Program-made: the position numbers and the translations under genes | The notes under the pieces: model-generated | Database searches by the model: none | What the model was told of the DNA's origin: nothing | What the model saw: the letters and a program-made list of their open reading frames with translations, nothing else | Assembly (NCBI RefSeq): GCF_022605725.1 | Contig: NC_065552.1 | Span: forward strand, 31,383,879 to 31,447,878 | Origin: Anthonomus grandis grandis | Taxonomy: Eukaryota; Arthropoda; Insecta; Coleoptera; Curculionidae | DNA: 64,000 nucleotides | Direction: 5' to 3' | Shown here: positions 10,183-22,100 of the stretch, in pieces | How the letters are laid out: every line of letters starts with the position of its first letter | Numbering within the stretch: the first letter of the stretch is position 1

Positions 10183-13100
10183 GTAAGTATACGTTATATT
10201 AATGATTGAGTCAGCTTTTTAGTAGTATCCCAACATGAATCTTTTTATAGGATTTTCCCTTCTGGGTCAAACTATGTTTCATTTCATATTTGATAAAAGT
10301 TTTAGCGTTGATTAAAGAGGCGAGTCCCTTTTCAATCAACGGTTTTAGCAATTACCTCCGCACTTCCAGTGAAATCGGTGGAAGATCGGTGCAGTGGGAA
10401 AATCACCTTCAGTGGGATCGGAGCGAGTCATTAAGAGCTTATCGAGTTCGAATTCCAGATTTAACTCGTCTGATTTTTTTTTCTGGGTTTATTTAAAAGT
10501 ATATAAAATTTCAACTACATAACGATACCTGAAAGCAATAGTGAGATAACTCGAAATTCATTGTTTTAAGATAACCGCTTTTTTATTTTCTATAGTAGTA
10601 GGTTAATATTTATGTTGTAAATTTTTCTTTAAGTCTAGAGACATCAGGTTAAGAAAGTTAATAAGTTTTATGTAAACATTGACAAAATTGTTTTGGCCGT
10701 TTAGTCTTTAATCTAATCGCACTATTGCATTAATTTTTTTAATTTAATTTTTAGTTATCTTAAAGTGCATCGAAGACTGTTGAGAAAACAAATTTATTAA
10801 AAAAATATATATATTTTTTTAAATTCTGTTATTATAAATGAATTTTATATTCTAAGGAGAGTTCTCATCACTATTTTGTTCTGTACCCTCAACATTTTCC
10901 TTTTCTTTTAAATTAAGAAAAAAGTTATGATGCCTTTGGGGGATACTTCCACTTTCACATAATGAAATTATTTGATGGAATTCGAGGTGGTTTATATGGT
11001 TCTAATTCAATAATGAATGAATGAATGCACATTTGATAAATCTAATTCATCAAATGTGCTTCTTCTACGACCCCCCCTACGATCGATATTTAATGTTGGT
11101 AAAGTTTGTTTCTAAGTAAGAAACCTTATATTTTATTAGATCTGGATCATTAATATTCACCTAAATCATCTTTACATTTTTCTCCATCATTATTTACATT
11201 AAAGTTTTTACCCGTTTGGTCACACACCTTTTTCCAGTCTACAAAGTCTCGAGTTCCCATTTCTTTAACTGTATACAAGGGAGCATCTTTTTTGGCACAT
11301 CGAATAATCATGGCTAACTCTGATGGGAGAAAAATGGGTCCTTGTTTAAAAAATCGTTTCTTTTCAGTAGAGGTACATACAAAACATGAATTTATTTTTA
11401 TTTTGGGTAATGCAATTGACGCTGTAAAATATAACTTCGTTTTTACCTTGACAGTAATCTTTTAACTACGTATAGATTACAGTTTCAATTTCTATGGCAC
11501 CTCTTTTCGCAACGCTTTCATTTCATAAGTAACGAGGACCCTCCTTACTTTTACTGTTATACACAGTGAAATTATAGGCATTTAACTTATTCTTATAAAA
11601 GAATATCGAAATATGTCCATTTGGAAGTGGCATCACCGCTTGCAAATCAAAGGTAACAAGTACAATATGATACAATGATTTCTTCTGCTAAAACCAAATT
11701 ATTTTGTATCGAAATATTAAAAACGTTATGTTTAATTTAATTTTTTCGTGAATAATAATAAAAAAACAAGTCAATACCTACAACAAAATTGGTGTTGGTA
11801 ACACGGCCTATATTTTCTATTCCTTGAAAATCTTCTTGTAGTAAACTATTGCCACTTTCATAAAAGTTTGTATTAGTTTGGATTGGTTGATTTGCAAGAA
11901 ACAGTATTATTTTTTATAATATATTATTAGTAACAGGTGATAGAATAACCTTGACTAAATATCACATAAGGTACTTTTTGTGCCTAAATCTCTATTTAAA
12001 TACAAAAAATGCTCACCTGTTTTCACTTCACCAAGAGCCAAAGCACGAAGTCGTTTTCCCCTTACACCCATATTTTTTTGTATTATAGTCAATCGCAATA
12101 ATATACGTTAAAAATCAAAATTTCACAAAAGAATTACTCACTAACAAATTAGACCGCAACAGTTATTGTTAGGTTAAAACACTGGAAAGAAATAAAACAC
12201 AGAAGATACTTAATATCCCAATGAAAGTTGGCGGTTGTAGTGCAACAGTGAGCTATTTCATATTTATCTCAGTGTAGCATTAATGTAGCTGGAGGATTAT
12301 CTAAGCAGCCTTGAGATATATATAAAATCTCAATTTTGCAATAAAAGGATAGGCCAACAGGTCGAAACGCAACACTGATTTTTACGTCTTTTCAGTATTT
12401 TAAATATTTTTGTTGACTTGCATTTACCATAATTAGTTTAAAATCAATTTTTTTAGATGTATCCAACTGTTGCTTTCAGGTATGGATAAAGTGAAGACGA
12501 AAGAGCCTACTCGTAAGGAGACTGATCTGTATACTAAGCATGTGTACCCAAAAATGAACGGTTACTAGTTTTAGAAAGTAGCTACATTGGCGCTGTTGGT
12601 CAGAACTGTACCTCACTCTGATTAGCTCAACCCACATTTTGACAGTTCATAGTGTTGTTATTTGCGGAGCAGTAATATTAATTTCATTTAAAATTATATC
12701 AAACAATATTATTTGAAAACATTCAAATTAAAATTATATCGACTCGGATTAAGGTTGTATCACACAGGTAGCTTATGCTTCCTTAGTGTAGATGCTATTT
12801 TTTTCCTCCAAAATCGGAGTTAATAGTGATGATTAAGCAAATTGGATGTTTGCTCCTGTTCGTGATCCCTTATGTTTTTTTTTTCACTTTTTCCTTTGGT
12901 TTTCTGGTTGCCCTTGCAGAAACACGTGTCGGCCATCTTTACTTGTTTTATGCGGAGTGTCCCGATAAACCTATTCTTTAGTAATATTAATGACAAGGAT
13001 AGAATACTGCCACGTACAGAGTAGCCAATTAGAGTGAGAAACAGTGCCGAGGTGGCTATTTTGCGAACCCAGTTATCGTTCAATTTTACGTACGGGACGG

Positions 13101-16100
13101 GACACCTTATTTGGGAACCGCGGAGATCAGTCTCCTTGAAAATAAAATTAGTGAATACAGAGGTTATCAATCAAACTTGACTGAGGCTCCCATTTGACAT
13201 ATTAAATCGATATTAGCTTGAGGTGATTAATAACAACTCTCTGTCAAATTTGAAAATAAAACTTACTTTGATTTTTGGTCAAAGTTTGTTTTTTTTTGTT
13301 GTCATTTGAGCTATTGTCTTTTTCTTAGAACATTGAAAGGCTAGAATTAGCATTGCCGTGGAATTATGGGCAGTTTGTTTAGTTGCAACATCTCTGATGC
13401 AATAATGCCAAATGCTTTTGTAGAAATGGCAAAAAAACACTTTATAATATCATAAAAAAATTTCAAAAATTTCTCTTTAATAAAATATGAAGCATTTTTT
13501 TCCATAATATATGATAAGAGTCTCTATAAAGAAGTCAACATTTAAAGTTAAATGAATGTAGATAACGTATATTAGAGAAAAAGGCAACAACATCGCAACG
13601 ACGCTCGATCGCATTGTTGATTACACCGACACAAGTAATCTTTACCAGTGACGTCATCAAAAAATATTTACATGATGAATATTTGTTATTAATGTATTAT
13701 GTTTTAAATTATAAACAATATTACCATTTATGAACTCTTTATGCGTTTTCTAACGTACTTCGTTAGAGTAAAGGTACTTATCGAATAAAAAGCATTTTTA
13801 TGGAAATTAAATATATTATAATTATTATAGAGTTCCTAATAAGTTTTTATACTATGTTTATGATGACGGTTCTCCCTTGATATGATGTTATGACAATGTC
13901 GGTATTTACGTGTGAAAAGATCGGCTTTTTTTTCAATAAGCAGCACAAACGACACAAGTTTTTACTATCGTAACAGTTCACAAAAACACTGAAATGACAC
14001 AATCTTTTTCCTTTTTTATTTAACCAAAAACTAAAAAAAAAAACAGAACTTCATAAATGCCGAATGCAAACACGAAGCCGTTTGTCAAGATGAAATTTTG
14101 CCTGATGCGGTCTTACCATTTCACATTTTTTTAAAGCGGTTTTAGAATATCACCGTATTTTTTTTTCTACTAGTTTTTGGCTAATTTCCCATTTTTTAAA
14201 CATAACTGCTTAACACACTTTACTAACTAGCACTAAGCTTGCGAATTATGAGTCCAAGTCGTGTGCTGAATTAAGACCTAGCGAACTTCAAATATTCCCA
14301 TACTCTTATATAACTAAAGATATATTTGACATAAATCCGATTTCCGTTTTAATCCTTCTCATTAGGATCTTGATTTACGCCTGATCGCAATTAGTGACTT
14401 AAAGTATTTATTGATCTTAATTTTATGTGTCATTAAGATTTCATGTTACTGCGTTATTTGTCCTAGTTATGGTAATGTAATTGGTGTATAAAGAATATAC
14501 ATAGTGCCAAAGAAACTTTATTTGTCGCTTAAAATTCTAATAATTAATACATCGTGTCTTAGCAATTAGAATCCGTTAAACTTTTTTATACTTATTATCA
14601 AGGATCATTAATTACCTAATACAGGTTTCCTAATATAGGTTTCCTAATATCAATAGACAGAAAAAGTACAAAATAAGAAATGTGTAAGCTTTATCACTTA
14701 AAAGCATAATTAGATAAGAACAGGTCGCAAAGTTCAAAATTCAGGTGTAGGTGATCTAGACAAGGCAGTAAAAGATATTAAATTAGGTGACAATAATTAA
14801 AAGTTTATAGCAGTTACCTAGAGGTGATAAAAGAGAAAAACTGCTAGCTGTAGATTTGTTTATTATCGCATTAATTTAGGGGACAGGAGATAAATGCTTT
14901 TTTAAGGACCAAAACATCCAATGGCAAACTATAATTTTCATTAATTTAAAACTTTACCCAATGACAACTAATCAACGTCTTCTTACGATTAATAAGCTTA
15001 TGTATGAGGTGCTGTAAAAACTGCCTTCAGAAATAACGCTTCTATTTCAATAGAGAGGTCAAATATTATTTTAATATATTGTAGGATGAATATAGGTTTT
15101 TTTAATCTACATTTTTAAATGTGAGAAGATTTGCAGATATTCTATACGCTATTCAAGCTGCTACCAATTTTAAGGACGCAATAAGGATCTTGGTAACTGG
15201 CGGAGACTATGGCAACATTTACAATAGGTCGTTAAAAACTTATATTAAAAAAAAGGTCCGGAGATATACGACAAAAAATTTCAATTTAAAAAATGTTTTT
15301 TTTTCTTAACTTTGCTTAAAAATTGGTTCTAAAATACCGCTAGGAAGTACCAAAAGCAATTTTTACAACATAATTGTGCCTACATATACTATTGGATATA
15401 ATTTTTCCCTAATTTAAACATCTTAGTATCGAATTCACAACCTGGATAATTTCTTCATGACATTCGTAAGGCGCCGATGCTTATTCTAACCTCCCTTAGA
15501 CGTTATGCCCGCGTTATATACATATATTATATAGGCGTTATTCTCGGATATCTGCAGGTTTTCTTATGAGTGTTGCTCTTTGCGTCTCCTTAATATCGCT
15601 CATTTTATCAGAGAAAAACAAGAAACACAGAGAACCCAATTTGGAGTAGTCTAGTGATAATCGTAGAGCTGTACTTTCTTGCATGATATGCTCAAATTAA
15701 AATGTGAGTTTGTATGCTCAAACAAAAAAAAATAATTTTAACATTTAAATAAAATGCTGCAATTTTATTTGGAATTCGAATAAGGCCGTAATTAAGTCAC
15801 TAGTTTAACTTAAAGACTAAATATGAAGATTATGAGTAATTAATTCTATTGTAATAAATTTAATAAAGGTGATTCCAGTGAAAATTATAGAGCTTTTCAT
15901 CTACCTCTAAATTATAAAATAGATGTATCACTACTGTGTTAAATCTAATAATTATTTGATGAGACTATTTAGAAATAAATGAATAAACTTTTATGAAGCA
16001 AATCCGTAAAATAAATAACTTCAAAGTCACACTTATCATTTCTGAAAAAAAAGCGTTATTTTATTAATTATTTATCGAAAAAGTGATGTTGCAGTCTTTA

Positions 16101-19100
16101 TCTTTCTTTTCGTCTTTTTCCTTTTACCTGGTCTATTATAACCTAATAGGTTTCATATTTCGCTATTCCAGGATGCTGTTTACGAAAATTCTCCTATTAC
16201 CTCCCTCCTTTTCTTTTGCTCTTTTATTTAGTTTATACAAATGTCCTAAAAGGTCCACAGTTGCTTGAATACCAGATTTAATGACATTTCACAGGGTGAA
16301 TAAATCCTTAATGCGGGTCAAAGTCAGGGATTGGCATTAAAATGGTTGGAGACTTTTTTGTAGAAAGACACCCGTGTTTTAAAATAAATAATTTTCTTTC
16401 AAATGGGTTCTTGGCCCCCATTTGGTGTGTGTACCTTAGTGTTTTCGTTATGGGTCAGTACTCTTCAAATTTATCACACGAACTGCTCACGTGGGAACTA
16501 CTCTTAAATCGTAACATTCACTATTCGCTGATAAGTTGAAACTGTATCGAGCCATTATTCATGGAGGGTATCACATAAAAAACGTAGCTTTTCCCTTTAT
16601 ATGTGTGACTTAAATTTGAACATATTAAACTGAACATCAGATATTAAGGATGTGGAATCTAACATTAAAGCTACATGTTTCAAGCAGTTAGGGTTTATAT
16701 TTATACTGTAGTAGCGCTCCAATAGTGTGGTCCTCTTTCTATGGAAACGACATTGAGGCAACATATAAATTGGGTATTGATATTTCTGCTCTGGATTTCT
16801 CAAATAGATATTCGCTGCTCGGCTTAACTCGTTGAATAGATGTAGAAGACATTGAAAATTTCTGTTCACATATAATCATATCTTTGCTAAAACGAGAATT
16901 GTTTATAGGTCAATACGAATGAATTGCGTTATGTGTTATTTCTGCCAACTTTTAGTATAGCTATAATGTTGGTATTTTGGTGTTACTTAATTAAATGGTG
17001 TGACCGTTTATTAAATAAAATATAGTACAACCTCCTCTGAACTAACAAACTTTTTCAAGTCATTTCTGAATGAATTAATCCATTTTTAAAATTCATTGAA
17101 TTGACACGTTTATTGATGTAATTTATTGTAATTAGTAGTAATATAATTGTCTCACTTTTACCCGGTGGACTATTTATCTATAAAAGTGATAAATAAGAAC
17201 TGAACTCATATTGTTAATATTTTTTGTAGGTATCTTCACTGTGATGTGTTACAACGTACTATGTGATAAATACGCCACACGGCAAATGTACAGCTACTGC
17301 CCTACGTGGGCCCTTAACTGGGACTACAGAAAAAAAGGAATCCTCGAGGAGATTCAACACTATTCCGCCGACATTATTAACCTCCAGGAAGTCGAGATGG
17401 ATCAGTTTTACAATTTTTTCATGCCCGAACTTAAGGTGAGGGACCCGTTCACCTTTGTCATTGAGCGGTCAAGCCGTTACCATTATTATTAATATTAATT
17501 TGGTTTCAATTATGTTTGCGAGTGTAGCCGTTCAGCAGGTTCAATAGAGATGGTAATGAATTTTTTTTCAGGCTCAAGGTTACAATGGTATTTACTCGCC
17601 GAAATCGCGGGCTAAGCACATGGCCGAGTCGGAACGAAAGTACGTGGACGGGTGTGCCATCTTTTATAGGACTTCTAAGTAAGTTGTTTTTTTTTGTGTT
17701 AGAAAGAAGTTTGGTATAAATATTATTAAAAAATTATGGACTCTACAGGGTGCCCCCAATTAACTCGGCACTATTGGTATCTTTGTTAATATTTAGAGAT
17801 AGAGGGTCGGGTAAATTAGGAAACTATTCGGATTTTTTCTGCTGATTAAAATGGTGAAAACAGAAAAAATATTGCTCAACATTGCGTTTTCTAGAAAACG
17901 TGAAAAATGTACTTTCCTTAAATGGAATCCCCTGTATATTTTTACATAAATCAAAAGATAATAATTTTCTTTAAAAAAAGTCTATTTACAGTAATAGTGT
18001 AAACCTAAAAATGACAACATTTTAGGAATATTAATAATTTTACCAAATTTAGGTAAGTTGGCGTTGAAATACGAAAATAACATCAAGTTGACCTACTTTT
18101 TTTCAATACATTTCTGAGCACACGTAAGCACATATCTTATAGCTTTTAAGATTGATCTTCCATCTATTGATCCAATTGTTTGCCTATAATATGTGTTAGA
18201 AGTTCATGAATGGCTCTGTATTTCTTTTCATACACTTAGTAGCCTCAAAAAAGTCGAGAGGGGTTAGATCTGGTCACCTCTCGCGATTAATTTATCGTTA
18301 AACAATCTATTAAGTAATATTCTTACATCATTTATTTGATGGGAAGGTGCTCCATCCTGTTGGAAATAGATTTGTTGCCGTCTCTCCAAGTTAACATTAT
18401 CCAAATAATCTTCCAGCGCTCCAGATATTATGAGGTCAACATATCTCGTTCCGGTCAAAGTGCCATCATAAAATACAGGTCCTATTGATTGATAGTTTTG
18501 TTCTTGCAACAGGGCAAGGTTTTAATAAATCCCTGACACTGCAACTGAATGCTTATTGCATCCCCTGTTGCAATTTTCCTAATTAAAACCTCTTTATTAG
18601 TTTTTTCTGTAAGTTTTCCTTCTGAGGAAAGTTGTCCTCCTGTAGGTTTTGTTTTCTCCGTTCGATCCGGCTGATTCATTGTCCTCTTCGCAAAGTCTAC
18701 ATAAATGTTCTCCTTGGAAAACTCCTATTGTCTGTAGGTGTTTTCTCAGTGTGCAGTTCCCAGTGAGTAGTCCTGGCACTATTCTGGCTTTAGTATCTCT
18801 CAGGTAAAAGTGGTCGATGGACCTTTCAGTATTGTTTTGCTATAATTTAGCCCCGGTAAATGGTTCCAGTGGTTTTCGTGAGTCTCTTTAGTCCAGTTTT
18901 TGAGACTGCCACGGACCGAGATTTTTGTTATGCCATATACAGGTTCAGAACCTATGAATGGTTTTTCAGATCCTCGCCTTTCTAGGTATGTTGTACGAGT
19001 GATGCAAACAAGTTGACTCTCGGGTTAAGACCATATATTCCTGCTACTGGTCCACAATCCGCCTTTGATCCGTCAGTATACCATACTAACTTACTGTTTT

Positions 19101-22100
19101 GGATTAAGTGATTTTTTCGTTTTATCCTCCCGGTTCAGCTGCATTAGAAACGGTTTACTCATGTTGATTTTGGTCGTCATAGCGTCACTGCTTATCTTTA
19201 AAAGTGAGTTTCTTATTCTCGTATTACCTGTAGTGTGCTTTATTTAAAATTAGCTTCGTCGCTCCAAAGAAGACTTCATTAAAATAATTTCAATAAATGC
19301 CCATGTATTTTTTTTTGTAATACTCGTATCATAAAATGGATAAGAGCATATTTTTTTTAGATTCACGTTAGTAAAAGAACATCTAGTAGAATTTAATCAA
19401 TTAGCGATGGCGAGCGCGGACGGATTAGAACACATGTTGAATAGGGTAATGCCTAAAGATAATATTGGACTGGCAGCTCTTCTGCAAACAACAGAAAGCG
19501 CTTGGGACAATGGTAAGTAATCTCCTAAATAGCGAAGTCTAGCTATATTAGTTAGTCAACTTAACATACACAAAAAAAAAAACGATGAATATAATTAATA
19601 ACCTAATTTTCTCTAAAGAAAACATTTAAAAAAAAGTCACCTAACATTATTCAGCTCCACTAAATTGGCAATAGGTTAGATTTAGCCTTCTTTGTAAGGT
19701 TTTCGTTTTAGAAAATGTTCATAAATTTATTATAAAATTTTACAGCGTGAGAAGTAAAACATCTTATAAAGATCGAGGTAATATGTCGAGGCATTTCTTT
19801 AAAGTTCTTTAACGTCAGACTATTTACTGCCCGTTAAATAGTCTGGGAGAGATGTTTTTAATATTTTAAAAATGAACACTAACATTTAATATTGAAATAG
19901 ATGCGCAACTTTGAGCCAATTCATTTCCCTTATACTGGAAGATACATGGTCACATTTTCTTAAGCGAATAACAAATCTAACACTATTATTCTGTATGCCT
20001 TGCAAGCTTGCTTTGCCTTGATACTTTTCTTCTTGCGTTAAGCCAGGATAGTATAAAAGAAGGCAATGAGATAAAGGAGAGATATTATATGCTTCACATA
20101 ACTCTTTTCTTACCTTATAGTTTAAGATACGCTTATTCGCATATAGAATTTTAAGTGTTAGATATGTCTTTTTACTCAGATTAGGCAAATAACTACTAAA
20201 CCTAAGGTTACTATTGAATATCACTCCCAGGTTTTTGGCAGATTCCGTATAGTTTAGGGGTTGACCATTGATTAAATACAAGATATTCCTTTAAAAATTG
20301 AAAATTTGGGTTTTGGTGCAATTAAGTTTAAGATTATGCTTATTGCTATAATCAAAAAGACTTAACAGATGTGCATTGACATTTGCCTCACCTTCATTAC
20401 ACAAAATGGATCATAATGAAACAAAAGCCGTGTGTCATGTCAGGAGTATTGCTTGTAAAAATGAGGAAACTAAATTAAGATCAAATAAATAATAAAAATA
20501 ACAAAGGTCCCAAGTTGTAGCCGTGGAATACGCCTAAGGAGACAACACCTACGGTAGATTTTGAAAACAATTTTGTGTCAGCAATGTTATTCACAAAATA
20601 AGCAGTTTTTGTATGGCTATAAAAAGCAGATTATATGTCAAATATTTTCTTAATATCATATTATGTATAGAGTAAACTGTTTTTTAATGTAAAGAAAATA
20701 TTTAAAGTTTCTCCTTTTTTTGTCGGGTACTGTATATCAGCATGTATGGTTTAAAATGATTAATAAGAGTATCATTGGCTCGAGCTCTAGAGAAACATGA
20801 AAGAAAATGATTATTAATAATGTCAGGGTCCTTTATTTGTTAGGTAATAACTACATAAAATTCTATTTTTTGGTTTTGCTTTTATTATTACCAGTTATTT
20901 GGCAATAACACCGGAACGAATAAAGATGTCGATATGCTCTCCAAAATTTAGATTGTATAATTCGCTTTTATAATTTGTAAGGTAAAGCATACCGATCCAT
21001 TTGAAATTAGAACTAGAAAAATTTCGGGTAAACTCTAACAATAGTAAAAGCATAACATAAGCGCCCTATAACTAATTTTTTAAAAACGAACTTATGTCAC
21101 CGGAAAAATCCATTGAGAGAGATGAAAATTATCTTTCATATGGCACCTTGTTCATTAAAATTGATTAAGAATTCAACATTCAGTTATTTCACCAACTTTT
21201 ATTAATGATCCGATTAAAATTTGGCTTAAACCGAATTCATAGAAAATTTACTCAGCTTTCTAATGGCGTGCTCTGACTTATTAACTTATCTTAATTTAGT
21301 AATTTTGGTCAAATTTTAAATTTGTATTTTTATTTGGTCGTTGCGCCCTCTTACAACTAAAAAGTTAACTGCTTTGCAAAGTTAAAAATATTTTTGGACC
21401 ATTTCTCGTTGCCATTTTTGTTATGATTTTTTTTCCTACGAATATGAAGATTATCATCTTATGACTTAGCGTGTCAAAATATCTTTAAATGAGAGATGAA
21501 CAAATCTTATTTCGGCTTCTTCGCAAAAAAAATATTTCGAAAATGAACCACAGCTTTCCAACAACAAAACTCTGAAGAACTAAAGTTTAATGATAAATTT
21601 AGTAAAACTAAATTACTTTTTAATAAAATCAAAATTTATTCGTAGCTTCGCCAGACGCCCAGTATATCTCGCAACCGATATTGGTTTGCACCGCACATAT
21701 CCACTGGGATCCAGAATTCTGTGACGTGAAACTAATACAAACGATGATGCTCGGCAATGAGCTTAAGACAATCTTGGACGAATCCGTACAAACGTTAAGA
21801 TCGAATAATATGAACATCAACGACCCTAACAACATACAAGTGGTAAGTAATTTATAGTCTATTTTTCATTTTATAATATCGTATAACTCTTTCAGGTGCT
21901 GTGCGGTGATTTCAACTCGTTACCAGACTCGGGAGTAATCGAATTTCTGAGCACGGGGCGCGTGTCCCAGGACCACAAAGACTTTAAGGCCTTGAGCTAT
22001 AAAAGTTGCCTGGAAAAAGTTCTCAGCTGTGATAAGCCCAATGAATTTACGCATTCCTTTAAGCTGGCTTCCGCTTACAATGACGAGATCATGCCTTTTA

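Noticed and set aside
12481..12568. Short + strand frame MDKVKTKEPTRKETD after an acceptor-like CAG
   Set aside because: Considered as a CNOT6 N-terminal exon, but it does not resemble the leucine-rich-repeat region and ends in a stop.
12820..13170. 116-residue - strand frame
   Set aside because: Low-complexity basic tail, no family resemblance, no splice context; probably a chance frame across a GC-richer block.
16597..16869. 90-residue - strand frame in a CNOT6 intron
   Set aside because: No recognisable motif, and no repeat ends nearby.
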